64,000 nucleotides of DNA, from NCBI GenBank assembly GCA_027920525.1, contig CP115858.1:4588001-4652000 (forward strand), written 5' to 3'. The DNA comes from Chryseobacterium daecheongense (GTDB lineage: Bacteria; Bacteroidota; Bacteroidia; Flavobacteriales; Weeksellaceae). The translations under genes were made by a program, and so were the position numbers. Shown here in pieces: positions 7,640-17,308 of this stretch (positions within the stretch are counted from its first letter, which is position 1; every line of letters begins with the position of its first letter). The notes beneath the pieces were generated by a model. The model made no database searches. It was not told where the DNA came from and saw only the letters and a list, made by a program, of their open reading frames with translations.

Positions 7640-9115
7640 TTAATACGCTTTAGCAAACAGTACGCGTCTCTTAGAAGGCTTTCCGGAGATTAATGAAACA
7701 CCTTCTTCTATATCATCATCCAAAGGGATACATCTGATGGTCGCTTTCGTTTCTTCCTTGATTTGTTCTTCTTCTTCAGCGGTACCATCCCAATGTGCAT
7801 AGATGAATCCTCCTTTTTCTTCCAGAACTTTTTTAAACTCTTCGTAAGAATCCACTTTAGTCATATTTTCTTCTCTGAAATTAAGAGCTTTGGTGTAAAG
7901 ATCTTTCTGGATGGTTTTTAATAATTGATCGATATGGGAATCCAATCCTTCAATAGAAACCGTTTCTTTGGTCAGGTTATCCCTTCTTGCAATTTCAACC
8001 GATTTATTTTCCAGATCTTTTGGCCCGATTGCAATTCTCACAGGAACACCTTTTAATTCATATTCCGCAAATTTCCAGCCTGGCTTGTTTTGGGTGTCAT
8101 TATCAAATTTTACCGAAATACCTTTAGCTCTAAGTTTTGTCTGAATGTCTAAAGCAACCTCACTGATTTGGTTCAGTTGTTCTTCTCCTTTGAAGATCGG
8201 AACAATAACCACTTGTATTGGAGCCAGGGTTGGAGGCAATACCAATCCGAAATCGTCAGAGTGTGTCATGATCAACGCTCCCATTAATCGGGTAGAAGTT
8301 CCCCATGATGTAGCCCATGCGTGTTCTATTTTTCCTTCTTTATTGGTGAATTTCACATCAAAAGCTTTTGCGAAATTCTGACCCAAAAAGTGAGAAGTAC
8401 CAGCCTGAAGAGCTTTTCCATCCTGCATCAATGCCTCAATACAATAGGTTTCATCCGCTCCCGCAAACCTTTCGGAAGGGGTCTTTAATCCCTGGACTAC
8501 AGGCATTGCCATAAAGTTCTCTGCAAAATCTGCATACACTTTATTCATCTTTTCTGCTTCTTCTATGGCCTCATCTTTGGTTGCATGAGCCGTGTGACCT
8601 TCCTGCCATAAGAATTCAGAGGTTCTCAGGAATAGACGGGTTCTCATTTCCCAACGAACAACATTCGCCCACTGATTGATCAATATCGGTAGATCTCTGT
8701 ATGATTGGATCCAGCTTTTATAAGTATTCCAGATAATAGCTTCCGAGGTAGGACGAACGATAAGTTCCTCCTCCAGCTTGGCATCAGGGTCTACTATCAG
8801 CTTGTGAGGATTATCCGGATCTGTTTTTAATCTGTAATGGGTAACAACGGCGCATTCTTTTGCAAAACCTTCTGCATTTTTCTCCTCAGCTTCGAACAGA
8901 CTTTTGGGTACAAAAAGCGGGAAATAAGCATTAACGTGACCTGTTTCTTTGAATTTTCTATCCATTTCATCACGCATTTTTTCCCAGATCGCATATCCGT
9001 ATGGTTTTATAACCATACTTCCACGTACTCCGGAGTTTTCTGCCAGATCTGCTTTTACAACTAACTCGTTATACCACTTGCTGTAATCTTCGCTCCTTGA
9101 GGTTAATTTTGCCAT
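7640..9115 (-). CDS. proS: prolyl-tRNA synthetase, eukaryote/archaeal type
   Basis: A 491-residue class II aminoacyl-tRNA synthetase that charges tRNA-Pro. It is the short type without the bacterial editing insertion. The N-terminal catalytic core contains [17 protein letters not shown], the [24 protein letters not shown] region (motif 2 neighbourhood), and [20 protein letters not shown] (motif 3 region). An anticodon-binding domain follows (about 280-390, [12 protein letters not shown]). The C-terminal zinc-binding-like extension ends in Tyr (LFAKAY), as in eukaryote/archaeal-type enzymes. This type is standard in Bacteroidota. The gene is divergent from the Trp/Gly-rich lipoprotein gene. 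A possible -7 box at 9232-9225 implies a leader of about 100 bases. Confidence 0.97.
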   Translation of the reverse strand: MAKLTSRSEDYSKWYNELVVKADLAENSGVRGSMVIKPYGYAIWEKMRDEMDRKFKETGHVNAYFPLFVPKSLFEAEEKNAEGFAKECAVVTHYRLKTDPDNPHKLIVDPDAKLEEELIVRPTSEAIIWNTYKSWIQSYRDLPILINQWANVVRWEMRTRLFLRTSEFLWQEGHTAHATKDEAIEEAEKMNKVYADFAENFMAMPVVQGLKTPSERFAGADETYCIEALMQDGKALQAGTSHFLGQNFAKAFDVKFTNKEGKIEHAWATSWGTSTRLMGALIMTHSDDFGLVLPPTLAPIQVVIVPIFKGEEQLNQISEVALDIQTKLRAKGISVKFDNDTQNKPGWKFAEYELKGVPVRIAIGPKDLENKSVEIARRDNLTKETVSIEGLDSHIDQLLKTIQKDLYTKALNFREENMTKVDSYEEFKKVLEEKGGFIYAHWDGTAEEEEQIKEETKATIRCIPLDDDIEEGVSLISGKPSKRRVLFAKAY

Positions 9116-9165
9116 TGTTTTTTTAAATTTTTTTTAACTTTTTAACATTATTGTTATCTAAAAAT

Positions 9166-9190
9166 AAAAATCTATTTTTGATAGATTTTT
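9166..9190. other. AT-rich hairpin between proS and the Trp/Gly-rich lipoprotein gene
   Basis: A perfect 10-bp stem, AAAAATCTAT (9166-9175) and ATAGATTTTT (9181-9190), has a 5-base loop. It lies in the presumed proS leader and overlaps a TATTTTTG box (9173-9180) that could drive the plus-strand gene. It may act as an attenuator or be a fortuitous AT palindrome. Confidence 0.4.
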
Positions 9191-9199
9191 TTACCGATG

Positions 9200-9219
9200 T
9201 TTGGTACATTTTTGGTACA
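9200..9219. repeat. tandem TTTGGTACA repeat in the divergent promoter region
   Basis: TTTGGTACA occurs at 9200-9208 and again at 9211-9219, 11 bp apart, about one helical turn. It lies next to the candidate proS -7 box TATATTTG (minus strand 9232-9225) and upstream of the lipoprotein gene, so it could be an operator for either. Confidence 0.35.
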
Positions 9220-9259
9220 CATTGCAAATATAATTTAAATTAAAAATCTTTACGTTATC

Positions 9260-10366
9260 ATGAAAAAAAATATACATAAAAATTTATTTGGTATGCTAAA
9301 ATCCAAAGGTATTTTAGCCATATCAAGTGGATTGTTATTAATGTCTTGTGGTGCACAGATGGGAGGGTACAGCGAGACCGACGGGGTCTATTATGATCCC
9401 AATAAAGATACGCTGCCAGAAGGAGTGATCATTAATGGCGGAAACAGGGTTGGAGAATACTATGATTACTATCAGGATGCAAACAATACCAATCTTATTC
9501 AGAATGCGGAAACCAACTCCAAAGATCAGGATAACAAATACAGCACATGGGGAGGCGATTCATGGAATAATACCGCAACAGATTCTGATTGGGGCGCTTT
9601 TGCCGGATCTCAGACCAACTATTACGACAACTCATGGGGTTCACCATGGGGCTGGGGTGGATGGTATGGAGGCTATAGCCCATATTGGGGCTGGAATAGA
9701 GGCTGGGGCTTCGGAATGTCCTTCGGCTGGGGCTGGGGCGGCTCATGGGGCTGGGGTGGTTACCCTTACTGGGGCTGGAACTATGGAGGATTTTATGATC
9801 CTTTCTGGGGCTGGGGCGGCGGTTACTACGGAAACCCATATTGGGGCTGGGGTGGCGGTTACTGGGGTAATGGATATTACAACAGACCGGCTTACAGGAG
9901 AAGTGGTGCTGACGGAAGACTTGGATATGGTTTAAGTGGATATAACGGAAGTAACGGATCAGTATACAGAAACAACATTAATAACTCTGCATTCAGAAAC
10001 AATTCTGCAGGTTCAGGATTCAGAAACAATACGAATGGTTCAGGGTTCAGAAATAACAATGGTGGTTTCAGAAACGGAACAATGACTAATGGTAACAATT
10101 CCGGATTCAGAGGCAACAATAACAGTGGTTTCAGAAATAATAATTCAGGATATCGTAATCCTAATATGAATACTCAGCCAAGACCTAATTACGACAGCCA
10201 GCCAAGATACAGAAATGATAGTGGTTTCAGATCAAATGACAACGGTGGCTTCAGATCCGGAGGATTCAACTCTGGTGGCGGAGGTGGTTTCCGTGGCGGT
10301 TCCGGTGGAGGCGGCGGTGGATTTAGATCCGGCGGCGGAGGCGGCTTCAGATCAGGAGGCAGATAA
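9260..10366 (+). CDS. Trp/Gly/Asn-rich low-complexity lipoprotein
   Basis: A 368-residue protein of unknown function. The N-terminal signal ends in a lipobox (LLLMSCG, Cys about 30), so it is predicted to be a lipoprotein. Residues 35-120 are acidic and Tyr/Asn-rich. Residues 125-210 are dominated by GWGWGG, PYWGW and GGYY units. Residues 225-310 contain many FRNN-type repeats with Gly, Ser and Asn. The tail is a GGGGFRSGG run. Such composition points to an extended surface or matrix protein, not an enzyme. The gene lies 34 bp upstream of the outer-membrane protein gene on the same strand, so the two probably form an operon and may work together in the outer membrane. No homologue with a known function is recognised. 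Confidence 0.85.
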   Translation: MKKNIHKNLFGMLKSKGILAISSGLLLMSCGAQMGGYSETDGVYYDPNKDTLPEGVIINGGNRVGEYYDYYQDANNTNLIQNAETNSKDQDNKYSTWGGDSWNNTATDSDWGAFAGSQTNYYDNSWGSPWGWGGWYGGYSPYWGWNRGWGFGMSFGWGWGGSWGWGGYPYWGWNYGGFYDPFWGWGGGYYGNPYWGWGGGYWGNGYYNRPAYRRSGADGRLGYGLSGYNGSNGSVYRNNINNSAFRNNSAGSGFRNNTNGSGFRNNNGGFRNGTMTNGNNSGFRGNNNSGFRNNNSGYRNPNMNTQPRPNYDSQPRYRNDSGFRSNDNGGFRSGGFNSGGGGGFRGGSGGGGGGFRSGGGGGFRSGGR

Positions 10367-10400
10367 TTTTTAAACATAATAACTAACTATTCAAATAATA

Positions 10401-11825
10401 ATGTTAAAAAAATCTTTAGTAGTACTAGGTATTTCTGCTGCTTACTTTGTGCAGGCACAGGATATTTCTACAATCAGGAATTCGATTGATGTTTATTCTA
10501 ACACTCCGATGATAGGTTCTTCAAAATTTAATGCGATGGCCGGCTCTAACGGGGCACTTGGAGGTGATGCTACTTCATTGATGACAAACCCTGCCGGATT
10601 AGGTGTTGCTATTGCGGGAGATGTATCGGCAACGTTGTTTTTAAGCAATACTAAAAATACCAGCTCTCTGGCTGGATCTTCAACAGATTATAAATTAAAT
10701 AAATTTACGCTTGGAAATGTTGGTGGTGTTGCAACGATCCAGCTGATGACAGAATCACCATGGAAGTTCATTAATATCGGTGCCAATCTATCAACGCAGT
10801 CTCTTGAGAATTATGTTGAGAGCCCGGGGAATTCCAATGTAGTGATCTCCAAAAATTTGTTAGATTCTAATGGAAATCCTGTGGTAGGTAACCTGTCTTA
10901 CCTTGGGCATGCTTATAACAGATATGGTAATCAGACCAAATTTAACCTGGGTGTAGGTGCGAACTATAACAATTCACTTTATCTGGGAGCAAGCATTAAT
11001 ATGCATTACGCTGAAATCGATCAGTATGACAGTGCTTTATTCGGGCTTAATCTGGATGGATCGGTGAATACTTTTGATAAGCAGTATACCCCGTTTTCGG
11101 AAAAATCAAATGGTTTTTCAGCAACAGTAGGGGTTATCGGAAAATTAAGCAATCAGTTCAGATTGGGAGCATCTATTGAAACACCGACCTGGTGGAATAT
11201 CGACAGGGTCTTCCGCGAATATTATGACGGAAGTAACGGGATCAATTATGACAACTATGTGGAAGACAGAAATTTCAGGTCCCCAATGAAGGCTACTGTA
11301 AGTGGTGCGTTTGTTCCCAATAAGAATTTTGCCATTAACGTAGACTATACTTTAGGACTTACCAAACCTAAATATGAAGTACAAGGTGCTGCGGAAAGAG
11401 AATTGAATTCTTTCTTCAGTGACAATTATAAAAACCTATCGGAAGTAAGGGTAGGTGCGGAATACAGAATTAAGGCATTCAGAATAAGAGGTGGATATTC
11501 CTATACATCAAGTCCTTTTGATGCTTTTACGATCAGTTCTTATTCCAATGCAGGAGTTGCAGGGGATAACAGCTATAGTAATTTGATTTTGGGAGAAAGA
11601 AATACGATAGGAGCAGGTATAGGATATGATTTTGGAAACTTCTATGTGGATGCAGCGTATCAGAATGTCAGCTCAAAATATAATAATCCATTCCTGAGAG
11701 GGAGTGCTGACCTGGGAACAGGATATTATTCAGGTGATTTTGATGTAAATACACCAACATCCGTTGTTTCCAGTGTGAAAAGCAACAGAGATAACTTCTT
11801 TCTTACAGTCGGCTGGAAATTCTAA
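10401..11825 (+). CDS. outer-membrane beta-barrel protein, FadL/OmpP1 (PorV)-like
   Basis: A 474-residue outer-membrane protein with a cleavable signal peptide (VLGISAAYFVQAQ). The mature N-terminus contains STPMIGSSKFNAMAGSNGALGGDATSLMTNPAGL (conserved core SNGALGGDATSLMTNPAG), the signature of FadL/TodX-like transporters and of the PorV/hemin-receptor group in Flavobacteriia. Alternating amphipathic strands and an aromatic C-terminal end (FFLTVGWKF) fit a beta-barrel. Likely roles are uptake of hydrophobic compounds or an outer-membrane export accessory function; the sequence cannot decide. It follows the lipoprotein gene by 34 bp and ends at a strong terminator. Confidence 0.8.
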   Translation: MLKKSLVVLGISAAYFVQAQDISTIRNSIDVYSNTPMIGSSKFNAMAGSNGALGGDATSLMTNPAGLGVAIAGDVSATLFLSNTKNTSSLAGSSTDYKLNKFTLGNVGGVATIQLMTESPWKFINIGANLSTQSLENYVESPGNSNVVISKNLLDSNGNPVVGNLSYLGHAYNRYGNQTKFNLGVGANYNNSLYLGASINMHYAEIDQYDSALFGLNLDGSVNTFDKQYTPFSEKSNGFSATVGVIGKLSNQFRLGASIETPTWWNIDRVFREYYDGSNGINYDNYVEDRNFRSPMKATVSGAFVPNKNFAINVDYTLGLTKPKYEVQGAAERELNSFFSDNYKNLSEVRVGAEYRIKAFRIRGGYSYTSSPFDAFTISSYSNAGVAGDNSYSNLILGERNTIGAGIGYDFGNFYVDAAYQNVSSKYNNPFLRGSADLGTGYYSGDFDVNTPTSVVSSVKSNRDNFFLTVGWKF

Positions 11826-11858
11826 TTTCCGGATTGTGTAGCAAGTGATTAAATTGAG

Positions 11859-11886
11859 GCTCCGAATTAAAAATTCGGAGCTTTTA
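11859..11886 (+). terminator. terminator downstream of the FadL-like gene
   Basis: A perfect 10-bp stem, GCTCCGAATT (11859-11868) and AATTCGGAGC (11872-11881), is followed by TTTT on the plus strand. Confidence 0.85.
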
Positions 11887-11913
11887 ATTTATATGTATTG
11901 AAGTAAGATCTGA

Positions 11914-13566
11914 TTAATCAGGATTCTGGATCAGATTGGGCTGGATCTGAATCTGCTGTTCAGGGATATATTCAATAATTCTGTTGCTGGTATAAGGAAC
12001 CGTATAAAAGGGATTATTTCCGTTTAAATGGGTTCCCGGATAATTACGGTCGAGACTTAATTTATTTCTGAAGACATCATATTTTCTATGTGCTTCAAAA
12101 GCCATTTCAAGTCTTCTCTCCTGAAGAACCAAGTCTAAAATAGTTTGTCCTGATGGAACTGAAGGATATGCTGGAATTCCCGCTCTTGTTCTGATCGTGT
12201 TTACGTCAGCCAGTGCTGAAGCTGAATTTCCCTTTTTAGCATAGCCTTCGGCCCGGTTCAGATACATTTCAGCCAATCTCAAAATAACAGGTGACCATAA
12301 TTGAGGAACTCCTTCCTGTAATGAACATTTTAAAACATAGAATTTCGGATAACCGTTTCTTTTGTCCATATCATTGTCCAGATTTACATAAACTTTTACG
12401 TTATTAGAATTAATAAAGTAATAATTCGTTTTGGTAGGCAAAATTTCTGATTGCACCTGATAGTTAACATTATTCATTGTGAAATAGGTATTCCCTCCCT
12501 GCTGGAATGTTTTCTGAAAAGTGTAATTATAAGTTATTCCTCCGGAAGCATTTGTACCTTGTTGTACCCAATAAGCAACAGGAACAGATGGGGTTGCATA
12601 TTTCGGAGAAATGAACTTCAATCGTGCATCCTGCGGATTTTGATTGATCAGATCCAGATAAGAAGAAGACGCGTACATCTCACCCCAGCCTACATTTTGA
12701 ATATTGGCATACATGGATCCTATAGTGTACCAGCCATCACTGTAATCACCATCTTTATTATATTTGAATGCAAAAATGGTTTCTTTGTTGGTTTCAGGAG
12801 TTTTCGTGGCATAAGAAGGAAGTTCGGAATTAGACAATAGCATATACTTTCCGGAATTAATCACCTTATCAGCATATTCAATAGCTTTATCATTATTTTC
12901 CATATACAGATACACTCTGGATAGCAGTGCTTGAGCAGCTTCTTTAGATGCGTATGTGTTGTTTTTATCGAGAGTCATCAATTGTTCCGCTTTTCTCAGA
13001 TCATTGACTACCTGATCGTAAATTTGACCTACCGTGGCCCTGCCGGGTAATTCGTTTACATCATCCGATGTTTTTAATGGTACTCCCAGATTGCCGGTTC
13101 CCTGATTGTAAGGTTTTCCAAATACATTTACCAAAGAAAAATAAACGTAGGCCCTTAGGAAATAATTTTCCCCGATCAGCTGATCGGTATTGGTATCTTT
13201 TCCTTCGGCAAATTTGGAAATAACTTTATTGCATCCAATGATAGCCTTATATCCTGCATTCCATATCGTATTGGAGCGGCCATTATTTTTAATACTTCTG
13301 TAGTTATAATAATAAAAGAACTGATCGGTGGTCGTACCGCTGATATCAATATTATCTCCGCCATATTCACCCACTCTGTAAAGATTGTTGAAAAATCCTC
13401 CTCCTGTTGCATCTCCTTTCAAAAGAGCATAGTTTCCGAGAGTAATGGTCTGTAGCCCTGTTGGATCTGTTAATATGGTATCAGACTCTTTTGAATCATA
13501 TGGAGACCTGTCTATATTACAAGCTACCGATGTTAGTGCGATAAGTGCTAAAAATATCTTTTTCAT
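11914..13566 (-). CDS. RagB/SusD family nutrient-binding lipoprotein
   Basis: A 550-residue outer-membrane, surface-exposed substrate-binding partner of a SusC-type receptor. The signal peptide ends in a lipobox (LTSVACN, Cys about 16). The SusD N-terminal region, TPR-like helices (ENYFLRAYVYFSLVNVFGKPY, here residues about 130-150) and the C-terminal SusD signature (LRLAEMYLNRAEGYAK, then QERRLEMAFEAHRKYDVFRNK) are all present and the length is typical. It lies 12 bp downstream of the susC gene, so the two are co-transcribed. The substrate is unknown: no glycoside hydrolase, sulfatase, peptidase or ECF sigma/anti-sigma pair lies next to it. Confidence 0.93.
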   Translation of the reverse strand: MKKIFLALIALTSVACNIDRSPYDSKESDTILTDPTGLQTITLGNYALLKGDATGGGFFNNLYRVGEYGGDNIDISGTTTDQFFYYYNYRSIKNNGRSNTIWNAGYKAIIGCNKVISKFAEGKDTNTDQLIGENYFLRAYVYFSLVNVFGKPYNQGTGNLGVPLKTSDDVNELPGRATVGQIYDQVVNDLRKAEQLMTLDKNNTYASKEAAQALLSRVYLYMENNDKAIEYADKVINSGKYMLLSNSELPSYATKTPETNKETIFAFKYNKDGDYSDGWYTIGSMYANIQNVGWGEMYASSSYLDLINQNPQDARLKFISPKYATPSVPVAYWVQQGTNASGGITYNYTFQKTFQQGGNTYFTMNNVNYQVQSEILPTKTNYYFINSNNVKVYVNLDNDMDKRNGYPKFYVLKCSLQEGVPQLWSPVILRLAEMYLNRAEGYAKKGNSASALADVNTIRTRAGIPAYPSVPSGQTILDLVLQERRLEMAFEAHRKYDVFRNKLSLDRNYPGTHLNGNNPFYTVPYTSNRIIEYIPEQQIQIQPNLIQNPD

Positions 13567-13578
13567 GTTTTGTAAGTT

Positions 13579-16320
13579 TTAAAAGGTGAAGGTGAAACCA
13601 AGAGAAAATCTTCTTGGGATAGGATAAATTGCGCCTGCTGTTCCGGAATAGGTAGTTTGGTTATCTGCAGGTCCGGCTTCCGGATCTACTCCGGAAAATT
13701 TAGTAATGGTAAAGAGATTTTCCCCCATGATATAAATACTTGCCGAAGAGACTTTAAGTTTTTCCGCTAAAGAATCTGGAAAATTGTATCCTAACCTCAG
13801 GGATCTTAATTTCATATAGCTTGCATCTTCAAGGTACCTTGAAGAAGGCTTGTTGGTAAGTGTATTATTGTTGAAAATTGCTACAGGATGTGTGGCTATA
13901 TCTCCAGGTTTTTCCCATCTGTTCCAGCTATCCTTCAGGACCATTTGGTTGTAGTAAGGATAAGCGCCATCAGAATCAAACAGTTCCCGGTAGGAGTTGT
14001 AAATCTGTCCTCCCTGCGAAAAATAAATATTGGCATTAAGGTAAAACCTTTTTACAGTAAGATTGGTACTGAAAGATCCATAATAATCGGGTGTAGCAGC
14101 GCCTACAATCTGCAGTGTGGCCTGATTGTAATTAGATGTGACACTTTTGGTTCCATCAGCGTTAATCACTTCCCATTGCCCGGCACCATTATCAGGATTT
14201 ACCCCCATCCATTTTCGCATATAGAATGAAGTAACATCGTTTCCGGCAATAGCGACCTGATTATTGGATAGAAGCTGGATGCTGTTGTTTCTTGTTGAAA
14301 GAACCCTGTTGTTGTAGGTACTGATATTGAAACCAATATCCCAGTTCACATTTTCAGATTTAATGACAGCATAATTAACATTGAATTCCCATCCTTTATT
14401 TCTTACGTCTCCTACATTCAGGTATTGTCTGTCGACTCCCGTTAATGACGGAAGGGTAACGAGCATCAGAAGATCTTTGGTTTTATTATTAAAATAATCC
14501 ACGTTCAGGGTCAGGCGGTTATCGAATGCCCGGATATCCGTACCAATATTGTTCTGATAAATCGACTCCCAGGTTAGATTAGGATTGCCTAGCTGGTACC
14601 ATGTTGCTCCTATCTGAGCATTGTACATCTGAGTCAGCGCATAGAGGTCCTGCCATCCGTAATTAGGACTTGGAGTATTTCCTACAAGTCCCCTGCTGGC
14701 TCTTAATTTCCATTCGTTGATTGGTTTTACTCCGAAAAATTTTTCTTTGTGAATATTCCATCCTAAACTGTATGAATAAAATAATCCATTTCTCTGGCTG
14801 GCACCAAATGCAGAAGAAGATTCACTTCTTAAAGAACCCTGAATGAAATATTTTTTATCATATACATATTCTGCGTTGAAAAGAAATGCATTGTATGCTC
14901 TGTCATACTTTGTGCCTGAGGGCTTCCTTCCTGTCGTTGCTCCGTTGTCGAAGACATCTGTTCCCGGAACAATTCCGTATACACCGGCTCTGGAAACCTT
15001 ATATATTCTGTCGTTATACTCATAGGCTGCTAAAGCATTTACGTTATGAACTCCAAAATCTTTGTCGAATCTCAACATCTGGTTAAAGAATTTGCTTACA
15101 TCTTTGGAATAGGATTCTGTTAATTCACCTTTGTTACTATCCCCCGCAATGGATCTCGGATCGGTATAATACATATCGTCATAATTTCTGTAGGTGACAT
15201 TATTGGTAGTAACAAACTTTAAATAATCTGTAAATTTAATTTCAGCATCAAAATTCCCGATCAGATCCAGCTGATTGCTTTTACCATAGTTCCATTGCAA
15301 ATCGTAAAGGTAATTGGAGTAATCTCTTCCATACCATGTTCCACTATATGAATTAGGGTTTATGAGACTTCCATCCGGGGCTTTTGGATTATCCCAAGGC
15401 ATATTGAGGTACATCTGATACAGCGAACCCTGACGGTCTTTTCCGCTGGTATATGATAGACTCACTTTGGGTTTTAATATCAGCCAGGGCTTTACGGTAT
15501 GTTCATGATTGATCCTGAATGACAATCTGTTATAGTCGTATCCTCTTACAGTTCCGGTTTCGTCATAATAGTTTCCGGAAATGTACGTCCTTGAATTTTG
15601 AGAGCCTCCTCTGAAATCAATGGTGTAGTTTTGAACTACTCCCGTCTGTGTGCCGTTTTTCAACCAGTTATATCCAGGATTTCTGAGTTCGGAAGGGATT
15701 GAAGGGGCATTTTTTAATGAAGTGAAATAATCATACAATTGGGTACCGTCCATCAACTTGAAGCGTCCATTATTGAATGTATTAAAAGAATTGTTTACAG
15801 AAACATTCATCGTGCTTTTTCCTGCTGTTCCGGATTTTGTGAAGACCTGTACAATTCCGTTTGCTCCCCTGGAACCATACAAGGCTGTTGATGTCGCATC
15901 TTTCAAAATGTTGATGCTTTCGATTTGATTGGGATCCAGATTGGGAGTTCCGTTCATCATTACACCGTCTACGACCCATAATGCCTGGCTTGGACCGTTG
16001 ATGGTAGCGGTACCCCTGATTTTTACGGTTGCTGAAGATCCCGGACCGCCTCCTCCCTGCATAATTTGTGCTCCTGCGGCTTTTCCTTGTAAGAGACTTG
16101 ATACATCAGAGGTGTTGGCATCTTTTAGTTTTTTGTCAGAAATAATTGAGACAGCTGCTGTAAGACTCGATCTTTTTTGAGTTTTGTATCCTACAATTAC
16201 AACATCTTCAATACTTTTTTCCCTCAGGGTGTCTTTTTTTTTATTCGTTTGGGCGGATAAAATACCGCATAATAAAAAACAGGACACAGCTGTTGTCAAA
16301 CGTTTAGTTCGTTTATTCAT
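13579..16320 (-). CDS. SusC/RagA family TonB-dependent outer-membrane receptor
   Basis: A 913-residue TonB-dependent transporter. After a signal peptide (LLCGILSAQ) it has a TonB-box-like segment (IEDVVIVGYKTQKR) at about residues 38-50. The plug domain follows (LLQGKAAGAQIMQGGGGPGSSATVKIRGTATI core, then SINILKDATSTALYGSRGANGIV), the SusC-type signature, and then a 22-strand barrel ending in an aromatic residue (FSLGFTFTF). It lacks the N-terminal carboxypeptidase-D-like extension common in longer SusC proteins (about 1000 residues), so it is a short form. The SusD partner is 12 bp downstream. An inverted repeat at 16361-16385 overlaps the presumed promoter. Confidence 0.93.
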   Translation of the reverse strand: MNKRTKRLTTAVSCFLLCGILSAQTNKKKDTLREKSIEDVVIVGYKTQKRSSLTAAVSIISDKKLKDANTSDVSSLLQGKAAGAQIMQGGGGPGSSATVKIRGTATINGPSQALWVVDGVMMNGTPNLDPNQIESINILKDATSTALYGSRGANGIVQVFTKSGTAGKSTMNVSVNNSFNTFNNGRFKLMDGTQLYDYFTSLKNAPSIPSELRNPGYNWLKNGTQTGVVQNYTIDFRGGSQNSRTYISGNYYDETGTVRGYDYNRLSFRINHEHTVKPWLILKPKVSLSYTSGKDRQGSLYQMYLNMPWDNPKAPDGSLINPNSYSGTWYGRDYSNYLYDLQWNYGKSNQLDLIGNFDAEIKFTDYLKFVTTNNVTYRNYDDMYYTDPRSIAGDSNKGELTESYSKDVSKFFNQMLRFDKDFGVHNVNALAAYEYNDRIYKVSRAGVYGIVPGTDVFDNGATTGRKPSGTKYDRAYNAFLFNAEYVYDKKYFIQGSLRSESSSAFGASQRNGLFYSYSLGWNIHKEKFFGVKPINEWKLRASRGLVGNTPSPNYGWQDLYALTQMYNAQIGATWYQLGNPNLTWESIYQNNIGTDIRAFDNRLTLNVDYFNNKTKDLLMLVTLPSLTGVDRQYLNVGDVRNKGWEFNVNYAVIKSENVNWDIGFNISTYNNRVLSTRNNSIQLLSNNQVAIAGNDVTSFYMRKWMGVNPDNGAGQWEVINADGTKSVTSNYNQATLQIVGAATPDYYGSFSTNLTVKRFYLNANIYFSQGGQIYNSYRELFDSDGAYPYYNQMVLKDSWNRWEKPGDIATHPVAIFNNNTLTNKPSSRYLEDASYMKLRSLRLGYNFPDSLAEKLKVSSASIYIMGENLFTITKFSGVDPEAGPADNQTTYSGTAGAIYPIPRRFSLGFTFTF

Positions 16321-16360
16321 ACGTAAGTGATTTAGTGGCGGGGCTAAAGTACAAAAAAAA

Positions 16361-16385
16361 TTACATCAATATTAATTTGATGTAA
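16361..16385 (-). promoter_or_regulatory. dyad upstream of susC
   Basis: TTACATCAA (16361-16369) and TTGATGTAA (16377-16385) form a perfect 9-bp inverted repeat with a 7-bp spacer, about 40 bases upstream of the susC ATG. On the minus strand a TACTTTAG sequence (near-match to TAnnTTTG) follows it, with a TTG inside the dyad about 15 bases upstream, so a repressor or activator site at the promoter is plausible. It could also be a small hairpin in a leader. Confidence 0.4.
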
Positions 16386-16582
16386 AAATTATGAATAATT
16401 AAAAGAATTAGCTAATTGTTTGATTGTGCGATGTATTATGCACTTTAATTGTTTGTTTTCCGTAATTTTTTATATAAAAGAAATAATCTTGCTAATTATA
16501 AGTTTCCTCTAGTCAGGGTTTTATGAATTAAATTGTAGTGATTTTTAAATACAACTAATGCCGGATTTACATAGGGCTGTTC

Positions 16583-17308
16583 CTAATGACCGGAAATCAC
16601 CGAATGTGAATGAAACTGGTGCATAATCAGGGCAAGTGATATACCAAGGATTACTAAACCTATTTTCGTCCAGTCAATATTATGGTTTTTATTACTTTCA
16701 AAAATAATTACTGATGAGATATGAAGGAAAATTCCTCCGACAATTGCCAGAAAATAAGGCTGTAACTCCGGATTGAAATAATTTCCTAATAACATTCCCA
16801 TAGGAGAGGCGAGCGCAAATAATGCAATGATCATATAAGTAGGATACGGTGATCTTTTCTCTCCCTCCTTTCTGTTGAATAAAAAGGCTCCCAAAATAAA
16901 TGAAATAGGAATGTTATGAAAGACGATACCAAGTAGATAGGGTGATAATACTTCTTTTTCATTTCCTAAAGGAATACCTTCTATAAATGCATGGACAAAC
17001 AATCCGGCCATTAAAGCAACGGGAAGTATATTATGATCATTATGATGATGAAAGTGACCATGCTCAAACCCTTTAGTTAAAGCTTCCAGAATCATTTGTA
17101 ATAAGACACCCAGAATTACAAAAATACCTATAATATTACTTTTTTCTGAAGTGTAAACCTGTGGGAAAACCTCGTTCAAACAGATGGTAATAAGAAACCC
17201 TGCACTCAGAATCAAAAGATTTTTAGCCAGTTTTTCTTTTTTACCAAAATGCTTTCCAAGAAATACTCCTGCGATTACACTTAAAATCAGTAAAAGGACT
17301 ATGATCAT
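16583..17308 (-). CDS. ZIP family metal transporter
   Basis: A 241-residue inner-membrane protein with about eight hydrophobic helices. The ZIP signature residues are in helices 4 and 5: HAFIEGIPLG and HNIPISF. A His-rich variable loop (HGHFHHHNDHN, about residues 80-90) precedes them, as in zinc importers of this family. It takes up Zn2+ or another divalent metal into the cytoplasm. The start codon overlaps the stop of the upstream methyltransferase gene by four bases (ATGA), so the two are translationally coupled. The functional link between the two is not obvious. No Zur-like palindrome was noticed upstream of the operon. Confidence 0.9.
   Translation of the reverse strand: MIIVLLLILSVIAGVFLGKHFGKKEKLAKNLLILSAGFLITICLNEVFPQVYTSEKSNIIGIFVILGVLLQMILEALTKGFEHGHFHHHNDHNILPVALMAGLFVHAFIEGIPLGNEKEVLSPYLLGIVFHNIPISFILGAFLFNRKEGEKRSPYPTYMIIALFALASPMGMLLGNYFNPELQPYFLAIVGGIFLHISSVIIFESNKNHNIDWTKIGLVILGISLALIMHQFHSHSVISGH

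Noticed and set aside
9495..10377. Minus-strand Pro/Leu-rich frames opposite the Gly-rich lipoprotein gene
   Set aside because: They are reverse complements of Gly/Asn/Phe codon repeats and have no signal or domain.
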